Below are positions 42,335-50,579 of a DNA stretch of 64,000 nucleotides, piece by piece (the first letter of the stretch is position 1; each line of letters begins with the position of its first letter). The stretch spans positions 1 through 64,000 of the forward strand of contig NZ_BMFD01000007.1 of assembly GCF_014637795.1 (NCBI RefSeq), given 5' to 3'. This stretch comes from Belliella aquatica (GTDB taxonomy: Bacteria; Bacteroidota; Bacteroidia; Cytophagales; Cyclobacteriaceae). Below the pieces are notes generated by a model that did not search any database, was not told the origin of the DNA, and was given only the letters and a program-made list of their open reading frames with translations. The translations under genes and the position numbers were made by a program.

Positions 42335-44548
42335 TTATGCGGCTATACTTTCATCACTAAACGCTATTTCAAATGATGCGCCAGGATTGGAGGCTATTTT
42401 TAATTTTCCATTTATCTGTCTTGTCAGCGTACGTACGAGTTTCAATCCAAGGGATTTGGTTTTGTCTATATCAAGGTTTTCATCTAGTCCTTTTCCGGAG
42501 TCTTCCACCAAAAGTCGGTACGCACCAGGTGCTGTCTGGCTGAACTTGATATAAATATCTCCTACTTCTAAGTCTTCGAATGCATACTTTAGTGAATTGG
42601 ACAACAATTCGTTTGTTATCAATCCAACGGGAACAGCCATATCCATATCCAAATTGATTTCATCAGCTTCTATGTGTACCTCTATTTGTTTGTCAGATCT
42701 ATAAGTTTGAGTGAGGAAATCACTTAATTGAAGCATATATTCCTGCATATTTATTTTAGACAAATTTTCATATTGATAGAGTTTTTCATGAATCAAAGCC
42801 ATCGTTTTAACCCTACTTTGACTTTCTTTCATGGCGTCTTTTACTTTATCATCAGCTAATCCTCGCGTCTGCATGCTCAAAAGGCTGGAAATTATCTGAA
42901 GGTTATTTTTCACCCTATGATGAATCTCTTTTAGGAGTAGTTCTCTTTCGCTATTTTGTTTTTCAATCTCTATATTTTTGGCAGAGAGGATTTCATTGTG
43001 TTTCTTTCTGGTGTTTGCTTGTACAAAAAACAAGCCTGCCAATCCTAAGAATAAGAGCAGACCTGCAACACTGAGGTAAATTTGAGCCTGTTGTTTTTCT
43101 CCTCTCAATTCTTGGATTTCTTTTTCGCTTTCCAGGACGGCTATGGCCTGATCTTTTTTCTCTGTCTGGTACTGTGTTTCCAACTCGGCTAACTGCTTGT
43201 TTTTAACTTCATTCAATACCGAGTCGCTGTAATTATGGAAAAGGGCCAAGTTATTATATGCTTTTTTGTAATCACCCAATCCTTCATAAGTTTCAGCAAG
43301 TCCTTGATATGAATTCTTTAATCCGATTATGTTTTTGAGCTCTTTTCTAATTTCCAGTGATTTTTCTATGTATCCTAGGGCCTTAGAGAAATCACCTTTT
43401 TTATTGAAAGCATATCCAGTATTGAATAGGAAACCTGCATAAGCCTCTGTTTTTTCATTTTTCAGAAACCTAGAAGTCTGTTCATAAAAATCTGCTGCTT
43501 TGTCATAATCTTCTTGGGAAAAAGCGATGTTACCCATTTGATTCAGGACCATTCCAATCTCCTCTCCCAACTCTTTAGCTTGAAAATATTGAAGTGCTTT
43601 TTGTGAGAAATAATAGGCCGAGTCTATGCTGTTGACATGATAATGATACTTTCCGAATTTATAATCGAGCATGGCATTTTCATATTGATTCCCTCTGTTT
43701 TGAAAAAAACCTTTACTTCTTAAGAGTGCTTCGTACTGTTTATCAGTTTCCCCTTTCAACTCATAAATATCAGACATTGCTGAGCTCAGTTTACTGATAT
43801 AATATTCATTGTTGTTGCTTTCTGCTATTCGGAAGGCCAAAAGCAGGAGTTCTAAGCCTTCCTCTTGCTTATTTGTGTGACTGAATACAGAATTTTTATT
43901 CATATAAAACCCAACCCATCGCATGTTCATGGGGTCAAGAATCAGATTTAATAAAGAGTCTGTCATTTCAAAATATTGCAGAGCAGTAGGGTAATCAGAC
44001 TGCTGATAGTACAGCAACCCAATATTTTCATAGACTTTACTGAGCGATGTGGTATCCGACAAAGACTCAAAAATTGGAATTGTTTCGTTGTAATTGATTA
44101 TTGCAGAGTCATATTGACCAGAACGCTCTTGCATAACCCCTAAATTCATAGCCATTCCAGCAGCGTCACGCAGAGAACTGTCTTTGAGGTAGAATATCTT
44201 TGCATTTTTAAATGCGTTCTTCGCAAGCTTAATTTCACCTCTATAAAATTCCAATACACCCAATCCCTTATAGAGTGCAGCTGAGATTGCTGGTAAATTT
44301 TTTATCTCTTTACTTTGAATAGATTGATTGAAGAAATTAAAAAATTCAGGATCAAGGCTGTCCATCCCTTCAGTTTCGATCTTATAGAGGCTGTTTTTCG
44401 CTTTTTCGACATCTCCTGCTTTGATGGCAGTTTGATATTCTTTTTGATAAAAACTGAGGGAATCAACTAGCCACTGCGACTTCTGTGAAAAAGAGAAAAG
44501 TGGTATCCATAAGCATATGGCAAGGAAAAGAGTGGTCTTATGTTTCAT
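42335..44548 (-). CDS. TPR-containing HisKA_2 sensor histidine kinase
   Basis: 737 residues from the ATG at 44548, which exposes a signal peptide (MKHKTTLFLAICLWIPLFSFS); the longer TTG reading has no support. A periplasmic block of tetratricopeptide repeats covers about 25-470 (for example AGMAMNLGVMQERSGQYDSA, LSKVYENIGLLYYQQSDYPT), then a coiled coil, one membrane segment (IYLSVAGLLLFLGLAGLFFV), and a HisKA_2 domain with the phospho-acceptor in EIHHRVKNNLQIISSLLSMQ at about 541, then a HATPase domain (NELLSNSLKYAF, DSGKGL). A LytTR regulator lies 2.2 kb upstream on the same strand and is a plausible partner, although repeats and a tonB-like gene intervene. Confidence 0.9.
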   Translation of the reverse strand: MKHKTTLFLAICLWIPLFSFSQKSQWLVDSLSFYQKEYQTAIKAGDVEKAKNSLYKIETEGMDSLDPEFFNFFNQSIQSKEIKNLPAISAALYKGLGVLEFYRGEIKLAKNAFKNAKIFYLKDSSLRDAAGMAMNLGVMQERSGQYDSAIINYNETIPIFESLSDTTSLSKVYENIGLLYYQQSDYPTALQYFEMTDSLLNLILDPMNMRWVGFYMNKNSVFSHTNKQEEGLELLLLAFRIAESNNNEYYISKLSSAMSDIYELKGETDKQYEALLRSKGFFQNRGNQYENAMLDYKFGKYHYHVNSIDSAYYFSQKALQYFQAKELGEEIGMVLNQMGNIAFSQEDYDKAADFYEQTSRFLKNEKTEAYAGFLFNTGYAFNKKGDFSKALGYIEKSLEIRKELKNIIGLKNSYQGLAETYEGLGDYKKAYNNLALFHNYSDSVLNEVKNKQLAELETQYQTEKKDQAIAVLESEKEIQELRGEKQQAQIYLSVAGLLLFLGLAGLFFVQANTRKKHNEILSAKNIEIEKQNSERELLLKEIHHRVKNNLQIISSLLSMQTRGLADDKVKDAMKESQSRVKTMALIHEKLYQYENLSKINMQEYMLQLSDFLTQTYRSDKQIEVHIEADEINLDMDMAVPVGLITNELLSNSLKYAFEDLEVGDIYIKFSQTAPGAYRLLVEDSGKGLDENLDIDKTKSLGLKLVRTLTRQINGKLKIASNPGASFEIAFSDESIAA

Positions 44549-44692
44549 TGATTCAGAAGCTGAGAAAGTTTGAAATTTAAAAGCGTATGGCAATCATTTG
44601 ACAATAAAATACTTAAGTAGGTTGAATTTACAGAAATATTGGTAAGATATTCTTATTTAAGGCAATGAAATGTGATTGATAGCGAGGTCTTG
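44549..44692. other. Upstream region of the TPR kinase
   Basis: AT-rich spacer that should hold the kinase promoter. No clear TAnnTTTG box found. Confidence 0.3.
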
Positions 44693-44770
44693 TTGTCGAC
44701 GGTCGACAGTCGACTGTCAACAGTAGATGGAGGTGAACTTCATGGAATGTTGTCTATGGCTACTTTTGTG
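44693..44770 (+). repeat. Dispersed ~110-base repeat, copy 1
   Basis: Begins with alternating GTCGAC words (gtcgacggtcgacagtcgac), then tgtcaacagtagatggaggtg, aacttcatgg and tctatggctac. The start is a near-palindrome rich in SalI-like GTCGAC. It shares order and wording with copies 2-8. Its 3' part is diverged. Confidence 0.6.
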
Positions 44771-44851
44771 GCATTCGGGATTAAAGTCTGGAGACTTTTG
44801 ATGGCAGTTTGAAAACTGCAAGGATATGGTCCAAGTCATGAGACTTGAACT

Positions 44852-44965
44852 AGTCGACGGTCGACAGTCGACTGTCAACAGTTGATTGAAATGAACTTTA
44901 TAGTCTATTATAAATAGCCACAGATAAGTAAAGTGGAGATGCGTGTTTACATGGATAATTATTTG
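44852..44965 (+). repeat. Dispersed ~110-base repeat, copy 2
   Basis: Best-preserved tandem copy: agtcgacggtcgacagtcg, actgtcaacagttgattg, aaatgaactttatagtc, tattataaatagccac, agataagtaaagtggagatg, tgtttacatggataattatt. The head is identical to copy 1 over more than 25 bases. Confidence 0.65.
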
Positions 44966-44972
44966 CTTTACT

Positions 44973-45078
44973 TGTCGACAGGCGACGGTCAACAGTTGAT
45001 TGAAATAAACTTCGTAATCTTTTATAAATGGCTAGGTGGAAGTAAGTGGAGATGGTTGTTTACATAGATAATTATTCG
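44973..45078 (+). repeat. Dispersed ~110-base repeat, copy 3
   Basis: gtcgacaggcgacggtcaac, agttgattgaaataaacttc, ttttataaatggctaggtgg, aagtaagtggagatggttg, tttacatagataattattcg. Same order of blocks as copy 2, directly downstream of it. Confidence 0.65.
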
Positions 45079-45084
45079 ATTGAT

Positions 45085-45170
45085 AGTCAGCAGTCTACGG
45101 TCAACAGTTGATTGAATGACCTTTATAGTCTATAATAAATGGTTATGGGTAAGAAAATGGAGATGCGAAT
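45085..45170 (+). repeat. Dispersed ~110-base repeat, copy 4
   Basis: gtcagcagtctacggtcaac, agttgattgaatgaccttt, atagtctataataaatgg, gggtaagaaaatggagatgc. The 3' end (tttacat...) is missing. This copy stops just before the terminator of the tonB-like gene. Confidence 0.6.
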
Positions 45171-45193
45171 GATCTCAAATTTCTAAATCAAAT

Positions 45194-45223
45194 AAAAAAC
45201 TGCCTTCTAAGATAGAAGACAGT
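45194..45223 (-). terminator. Rho-independent terminator of the TonB-domain gene
   Basis: On the minus strand an 11-bp stem with one G-T pair (ACTGTCTTCTA with TAGAAGGCAGT) is followed by TTTTTT. It lies 26 bases past the stop. Confidence 0.75.
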
Positions 45224-45248
45224 TAGTAATTGATTAAACATATAACCT

Positions 45249-45671
45249 TTAATTTCTTAGCTCAAATCGTATAGGAAGTTGGTAAGCTACTTCTCTTGGT
45301 TGGCCATTTTGTAATGCCGGCGACCAATTAGGCATTTCTTGGATCAATCTTAGTGCTTCTTTGTCTAATTCAGGATGAACACTTTGTGCAACATATGGCT
45401 TTAAGATTTTTCCTTCTTTGGAGATTCTAAAGTTGATCAATACCACCCCTTCTACACCTTGTCTGAAAGCCATTTCTGGGTAAGTGATTTCTTGATGAAT
45501 AAAGGCTGTCATGGCTTCTTGTCCACCGAGAAATTCAGGGAGCTCCATTTCTCTTAATTTCACTTCTTTAATTTCTTTACTAGAGCTGTTTGCCAGTAGC
45601 CTTTCTTCTTGAGCGGCAGCAGAGAGAATAATCAAAAAGGATACTGCGAAAACTGTTAGTGCATTTTTCAT
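45249..45671 (-). CDS. Secreted TonB C-terminal domain protein
   Basis: 140 residues. The N-terminus MKNALTVFAVSFLIILSAAAQ reads as a cleavable signal peptide, not a membrane anchor, so the product should be free in the periplasm. Residues about 52-140 are a TonB C-terminal domain (GVEGVVLINFRISKEGKILKPYV, LDKEALRLIQEMPNWSPALQNGQ, PIRFEL). It lacks the Pro-rich spacer and ExbBD-binding helix needed for energy transduction, so it cannot act as a normal TonB. It lies between two repeat blocks with no operon partner. Confidence 0.85.
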   Translation of the reverse strand: MKNALTVFAVSFLIILSAAAQEERLLANSSSKEIKEVKLREMELPEFLGGQEAMTAFIHQEITYPEMAFRQGVEGVVLINFRISKEGKILKPYVAQSVHPELDKEALRLIQEMPNWSPALQNGQPREVAYQLPIRFELRN

Positions 45672-45789
45672 GATTCATTTGGTTTTGGTTGTTCAAAAAT
45701 TATAAATGAATCTAGGCAGAAAAGACATGCTGCTTATTTCTAATGGGAGCATCATGCATGAAATGTGGAAGAAGTGAGGAAAAATGTAA

Positions 45790-46735
45790 AAGTGGGGAGG
45801 GGGATGGGGATTGGGGGATTGGGAGGTTATGTTGGAAGGTTGTAATGTTGAAAAGTTGGAAAGTTGGCTTGCGCGATAAGAGTTAGGGAGATTTAAAGAT
45901 TGGGGATTGGGGGATTAGTTGGGTTAGGGATTGGAAGATTGAAAAATTTGAAGATTGGGGATTGGGGATTAGGGATTAGGGATTAGGGATTAGGGATTGG
46001 AAGATTTTGGGAGGTTATGTTGGAAGATTATAATGTTGAAAAGTTGGAAAATTGGCTTGCGCGATAAGAGTTAGGGTGATTTAAAGATTGGGGATTGGTG
46101 GATTGGGGGGATTAGTTGGATTAGGGATTAGTTGGGTTAGGGATTGGAAGATTGAAAAATTTGAAGATTGGGGATTGGGGATTAGGGATTAGGGATTGGA
46201 AGATTTTGGGAGGTTATGTTGGAAGGTTGTAAGGTTGAAAAGTTGGAAAGTTGGCTTACGTGATAAGAGTTAGGGTGATTTAAAGATTGGGGATTGGGGA
46301 TTAGGGATTGGAAGATTGAAAAATTGGAAGATTGGAAGAACTTGTCCGCCGTGGGGGATTGGAAGATTTTGGGAGGTTATGTTGGAAGGTTGTAATGTTG
46401 AAAAGTTAGAAAGTTGGCTTGCGCGATAAGAGTTAGGGGGATTTAAAGATTGGGGATTGGGGATTAGGGATTAGGGATTGGAAAATTGGAAGATTGGAAG
46501 ATTTGGGGGTTGGTTATTGGGGATTAGTTATTGGTTGAATGGGGATTGGGGGATTAGGGATTGGAAGATTGAAAAATTTGAAGATTGGAAGAACTTGTCC
46601 GCCGTGGGGGATTGGAAATTGGGGATTGGGAGGTTATGTTGGAAGGTTGTAAGGTTGAAAAGTTGGAAAGTTGGCTTGCGCGATAAGAGTTAGGGGGATT
46701 TAAAGATTGGGGAATTGGATTTGAGTTATTTAGAG
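45790..46735. repeat. G-rich imperfect tandem repeat array
   Basis: Five copies of a composite unit begin with aggttatgttgga at about 45825, 46013, 46212, 46375 and 46632 (spacing 188, 199, 163 and 257). Each unit runs: gttggaaggttgtaatgttg, aaaagttggaaagttggc, ttgcgcgataagagttaggg, gatttaaagattggggatt, then variable numbers of ggggattagggatt words and ggaagattgaaaaattgg. The word gaacttgtccgccgtggggg occurs in two of them. Strand bias is extreme: C is almost absent on the plus strand. Short ORFs across it are not credible. Confidence 0.8.
45964..45995 (+). other. Telomere-like G-quadruplex motif
   Basis: Five G-tracts of 3-4 bases separated by four identical ATTA loops, at 45964-45967, 45972-45974, 45979-45981, 45986-45988 and 45993-45995. 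It meets the usual G-quadruplex pattern. Weaker versions recur elsewhere in the array. Confidence 0.65.
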
Positions 46736-47461
46736 TAATTTGATTTGATGAAGGAGCCAACTGTATTGATTTCTACTTATAGGTATTTCTTTGCCTGCGA
46801 TATGAACAGCTTCTGCTTGTATTCCTTCAATTTCTTCGAGGTTGATCAAGTAGGACTTATGTACTCGTACAAACCGATTGGGATCCAATTTAGCTTCGAG
46901 TTCTTTTAGGATGGATCGAATAACGAACTTTTTATCTTTGGTAAATACATGTGTGTAGTTGGCATCTGCCTCAAAATAAATGATGTCTGCGAGTTTCAGC
47001 TTGACTAACATGCCATTTGTGCGGATAAAAAGGCTGTCTTTGAGCACAAATTCCTCTGATTTGTCCTCCGATTTCTTTGCCTGCTCTTTCGCATAGTTGG
47101 CCATAGCCATTTCTATGGCCGCTAAGATATCTTTTTCATTGTATGGTTTTACTAAATATCCGAAAGGATGCACTTCTTTTGCTCTATTGAGTGTCTGCCT
47201 ATCTGAATAGGATGACACAATGATAAAAGGCAGGTGATAGTTTTCATTGATCTCAGCGGCAAGTTCTATCCCATCTTTTCCTCCTTTGATTTGAATATCC
47301 AAAAGTGCAAGATCAGGATTGCATTCTTCAATTAAGGCCAATGCTTCTCTAGCGCTGATTGCAATGCCGCAAACTTCATAACCTAGATCTTCTAATATAT
47401 CCTTCAGATCCTCTGCAATAACAAGCTCGTCTTCAACAATAAGAATTTTTAATTTATTCAA
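46730..47461 (-). CDS. LytTR-type response regulator
   Basis: 243 residues. Receiver domain about 4-125 with acidic pocket E10-D11, phospho-acceptor D55 (ALLDIQIKGG), Ser in VSSYSD and Lys in VKPYNEKD; LytTR DNA-binding domain about 140-243 (IIYFEADANYTHVFTKDKKF, RFVRVHKSYLINLEEIEGI). The start is a TTG at 47461 (MNKLKILIVEDE), chosen because the receiver begins there and I see no nearby ATG. The C-terminus runs into the repeat array: the last codons are within a few bases of its edge. The TPR HisKA_2 kinase at 42335 is the likely partner. Confidence 0.92.
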   Translation of the reverse strand: MNKLKILIVEDELVIAEDLKDILEDLGYEVCGIAISAREALALIEECNPDLALLDIQIKGGKDGIELAAEINENYHLPFIIVSSYSDRQTLNRAKEVHPFGYLVKPYNEKDILAAIEMAMANYAKEQAKKSEDKSEEFVLKDSLFIRTNGMLVKLKLADIIYFEADANYTHVFTKDKKFVIRSILKELEAKLDPNRFVRVHKSYLINLEEIEGIQAEAVHIAGKEIPISRNQYSWLLHQIKLL

Positions 47462-47526
47462 AGCCTTCCAAATAGTTTGTGGTTAGAAAAATAAAAGATT
47501 GAATGTAAGTTAAATATGTAAGACAA

Positions 47527-47555
47527 AAAAAACCAAAGATCATCCTTGGTTTTTT
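47527..47555. other. Terminator-like hairpin in a divergent spacer
   Basis: AAAAAACCAA and TTGGTTTTTT form a 10-bp stem, which is terminator-like on either strand. It sits 65 bases upstream of the LytTR gene and upstream of the tRNA, where no gene ends. It might be a leader attenuator for the regulator or the trace of a lost gene. Confidence 0.4.
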
Positions 47556-47564
47556 TATTCAGAT

Positions 47565-47640
47565 AGTCGGCAGTTGATGGAAATGAACTTCATACAAAAT
47601 TGTAAATGGCTAGGGGTAAGAAAGTGGATATCCATATAGA
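47565..47640 (+). repeat. Dispersed ~110-base repeat, copy 5
   Basis: agtcggcagttgatggaaat, gaacttcatacaaaattg, taaatggctaggggtaag, aaagtggatatccatat. It lacks the long GTCGAC head but keeps the central and 3' blocks. Located between the terminator-like hairpin and the tRNA. Confidence 0.6.
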
Positions 47641-47789
47641 GAGAGCAGGAATCTCTGTTTTTTGAAAAAATATTGAATATTATCCTTCAATATTTGCTTA
47701 GCATCAAAAATACCTCTACTTTTGTACCACGATATCAGCAAAGGCTGATAAAGTCTTAAAAAAAGCAATAAGATTTTATAAAAATATAT

Positions 47790-47862
<73 letters not shown>

Positions 47863-47867
47863 CTTCG

Positions 47868-47896
47868 AAGGATACTGGAAACAGTGTCCTTTTTTT
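47868..47896 (+). terminator. Rho-independent terminator of tRNA-fMet
   Basis: AAGGATACTG and CAGTGTCCTT form a stem (one G-T pair) with a GAAA loop, followed by seven T. Confidence 0.82.
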
Positions 47897-47897
47897 G

Positions 47898-48250
47898 TTT
47901 TGAAATAAACGTGTTTTTAAGCCCTTACCTACTCTGCCGCGGCAGAAAGGCACGGCGGACAAATGTTAATAGCACCGCCACTTCGTAGCATACTTGGAAG
48001 ATTGTTTTGATATTATTTGAGGTAAGAACATCTTTAATGGAGTACTCCTATTAAGATTTCTGTACTTGAATGAATTCATTGTGAGATGGTTCACCTAAAA
48101 AAGGAATCCTAAAATGAAATTCACTCTATCAATTGATCAATCTGTTTATTTTGATTCAATTTATGCAGAAGAAATTCAGAGAATTTATACTTGACAAATA
48201 ATTTGTTTCTAGCGTGAAAGCTAATATCCATTCCCCCTAATTTGGGCCTT
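47898..48250. other. Spacer downstream of the tRNA
   Basis: 353 bases without a supported gene. Notable items are the perfect palindrome CTGCCGCGGCAG at 47934-47945 followed by a GC-rich patch (ggcacggcggacaa), unusual in this AT-rich spacer, and the palindrome GGAGTACTCC near 48045. A 26-codon ORF at about 48113-48190 is too short to support. Confidence 0.4.
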
Positions 48251-50302
48251 TTATTCATTCAGCTTTGTCTTGATATCCTCTTCTTCTTGTTCCTCTTTGG
48301 GTGGCCATACAAAAACGCTTGGGCTATTTAAAAAATAAGTGAATACAGAGAGCGCTATTGCTTTAAACTCAGAAAGTGGAATTCGTCTTGTCCTAAAAGC
48401 CAAAAATATAGAAAGGCCGAAGCTTACCCAAAAATTCATAAAGCCTATGCTGAAGATTCCAATAAGGGACCATATGATCATGTCAGCAGAAAGCGTAAAT
48501 CCAGCGCCATACATTCCTAGGGCGAAGTTGCCACTGGAAAAAGCAATGTGGCGTATATCTAAATTAAGTCCAAGAAAAATACCGATGGAAGCTGTACTTC
48601 CCATAAATACGCCAAACCAGAAATTAGACATTATTCCTGCCCACTTATTCTCAATGAATTGTGCGAGCCACAAGGGAAATTTTTTACCAAATTTCTTTTT
48701 AAGAAAAGGGTGTTTTCCAATTCTTGAATAGATGTTGTTGAATTTATTTCTATTGGCTATTACTCCAGCGATAATCCCTGACAAGAACAAAAAGACACCT
48801 GCAATGGCTGCATGAAGTACTGCTAGTGATTTAGTAGGATTGAGATTTTTTATCAACTCTTCCCATTTTGCTTCTGGAATATTGTAGTCCATATTGAGAT
48901 CTACCAGATATACCACCAACATGGCCACAGGAAAAGCCATTATAAGATTTCCCATGAAAGCAACAATTTGAGAACGAAACACTTCAGAAAAGAGCTTAGC
49001 AAAAGCTTTGTGTTTGGTTGGCTTAGAGTCTCCATTTTTCATTCCTTTGTCTAAGGCTGAAATTAATGTGGACGCTGTCATTGCTGGTTGCTTGGTCGCT
49101 AAAGTGAAGCCGAGTAAATACAGAATGATAAACCCAATGGAGTAATTCATGCTGTAGAAAAAAGCTTCCCCAAAACTACTTAGCTCCCACTTTGATAGTA
49201 GGATTTTAGAAACACACATTAAACCAACCACTAATCCCCCTCCAATTGAGGTCAATAGCATTTTAAAATAATCTGTTCTGTTTTTGGTAATGTAGTGTTC
49301 TCCGGTTTTGGCGGTTTGCTCTGTAATTTCATAAGACAACAGTCGTGTGCCTTCGTCAAAAAACGTTTTAATTTTATTCTTATGGCAATTGAGCTTAATC
49401 AGTCTTTTCCCGAGGTTAATTGTATTTTCTCTTAAGTCATTTTCATTGGCTGCAGTAAGAAGAGGGAGGGTAACTTCCAAGCGAATCAATTGTCTTCTTA
49501 TGCGTATTAAACTTTGATTTACCCTTATTGAGATTCCAAATTTTTTGCTGTTTTTGAATGCTTGATTGACGTAATCTTGACATTGTGAAAGCAACACAAA
49601 AAGATGCTTAAATTCTTCATCATCTGGATTGATATAATGTTTTTCGTCATTTAAAATCCGTTTTTCGATAAGGCTCAGATCGTTTTGAAAGGCTACAAAA
49701 GGACTTTTCAGGTTGTTATACTCTGGAACCATTTTCATCACTTTGGTTTCAAGTGCATTCCCGCACAGGCGCAAAGTCATTACTTCACAAGCGAACAACA
49801 ACTCGGATAATGGCGAATCGACTTCTACAGAAGAATGAATTGGTTTGAACTCTAAAAGTGTAAATAAACTTCTTAGCTCACTTTGGTCAATTTCTTCTAT
49901 CCAATCTGGATCGTTTGATTTATAGAAAATTTGATTTAGAATATACTCTAGGTTATTTTCTTCTGGCTGTCTCGGTAAAAATTTATTGAATAATTTCTCT
50001 TTTATTTCAAACAAGAAATCAGATTCCTTAGGGATACCTGCGTCACTTAGCACGGCATGAAAAATTTTCTCGTTCAATACCTCTTTGATATACTGAGCAA
50101 AATTTTCCCTGTAGGTATTGTTGTTTTTTAATAATTCAATTAGGGGATTTAAAGAAACGGGTGCTGCATTATCAATCATTTTTGGCCTAAACATGTCGAC
50201 CAATTGTGCCAATAAATCGAGTTTTGTGTTTACATTTTGCCCTGAAGCATCTTCGAAATAGGTTTGGAAGAACTTCTCTAAATCTTGTTTATTTTTATCC
50301 AT
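48251..50302 (-). CDS. Multi-pass membrane protein of the SpecificRecomb (Gcr-like) family
   Basis: 683 residues. The N-terminal half (1-330) is soluble and helical, with many charged residues (LLAQLVDMFRPKM, FLFEIKEKLFNKFLPRQ). The second half has about six to seven membrane helices around FKMLLTSIGGGLVVGLMCV, ALDKGM, LHAAIAGVFLFLSGIIAGVIANRN and VSFGLSIFLAFRTRRIPL. This architecture matches the family named site-specific recombinase. A multi-pass membrane protein with no visible recombinase catalytic motif makes that name doubtful, and I would not infer recombination. A TAAATTTG -7 box lies at 50317-50324 only 15 bases upstream. A long-form dispersed repeat lies just upstream. Confidence 0.8.
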   Translation of the reverse strand: MDKNKQDLEKFFQTYFEDASGQNVNTKLDLLAQLVDMFRPKMIDNAAPVSLNPLIELLKNNNTYRENFAQYIKEVLNEKIFHAVLSDAGIPKESDFLFEIKEKLFNKFLPRQPEENNLEYILNQIFYKSNDPDWIEEIDQSELRSLFTLLEFKPIHSSVEVDSPLSELLFACEVMTLRLCGNALETKVMKMVPEYNNLKSPFVAFQNDLSLIEKRILNDEKHYINPDDEEFKHLFVLLSQCQDYVNQAFKNSKKFGISIRVNQSLIRIRRQLIRLEVTLPLLTAANENDLRENTINLGKRLIKLNCHKNKIKTFFDEGTRLLSYEITEQTAKTGEHYITKNRTDYFKMLLTSIGGGLVVGLMCVSKILLSKWELSSFGEAFFYSMNYSIGFIILYLLGFTLATKQPAMTASTLISALDKGMKNGDSKPTKHKAFAKLFSEVFRSQIVAFMGNLIMAFPVAMLVVYLVDLNMDYNIPEAKWEELIKNLNPTKSLAVLHAAIAGVFLFLSGIIAGVIANRNKFNNIYSRIGKHPFLKKKFGKKFPLWLAQFIENKWAGIMSNFWFGVFMGSTASIGIFLGLNLDIRHIAFSSGNFALGMYGAGFTLSADMIIWSLIGIFSIGFMNFWVSFGLSIFLAFRTRRIPLSEFKAIALSVFTYFLNSPSVFVWPPKEEQEEEDIKTKLNE

Positions 50303-50316
50303 AGAAAGTAAAAATT

Positions 50317-50324
50317 CAAATTTA
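50317..50324 (-). promoter_or_regulatory. Candidate -7 box of the SpecificRecomb-family gene
   Basis: TAAATTTG on the minus strand matches TAnnTTTG, giving a very short leader of under ten bases. No -33 TTG is seen at the right spacing. Confidence 0.35.
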
Positions 50325-50356
50325 GTGGACTTTGTTGCTTATTGGTACTTTTATTT

Positions 50357-50533
50357 TTATGATTAAATACAATGACACTGGTTTGTGATTTTAACATTAG
50401 TAATCTTACAGAGAATTGTCAACTACGCCGCGGCGCATGAGTGTCGACAGCTAACAGTACACAGTGCTTTAAATTTAGAATTTAGACTATTTTTAGTGGC
50501 TACAGGTATGAAAGCCTATTTACAAATAAATTA
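50357..50533 (+). repeat. Dispersed repeat, copy 6 (long form)
   Basis: Begins with ttatgattaaatacaatg, acactggtttgtgatttt, agtaatcttacagagaattg, then tcaactacgccgcggcgcat, gagtgtcgacagctaacag, and the diverged core (tttagtggctacaggtatg). The first ~105 bases are nearly identical to copy 7 at 59981. It contains the 10-base palindrome CGCCGCGGCG. It lies directly upstream of the minus-strand membrane-protein gene. Confidence 0.65.
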
Positions 50534-50579
50534 TTTATTTAGCTACCAAAATAAAAGTGGTTTGATCCATTCAGATGTT

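Noticed and set aside
44693-45170. CRISPR array
   Set aside because: The repeated units are about 110 bases long, diverged, and contain no short constant repeat with unique spacers; no cas genes are nearby.
45790-46735. CRISPR array or coding repeats (71- and 68-codon ORFs at 46478-46760)
   Set aside because: Unit lengths vary from about 160 to 260 bases, units are built from simple words, and the ORFs merely translate the low-complexity sequence on both strands.
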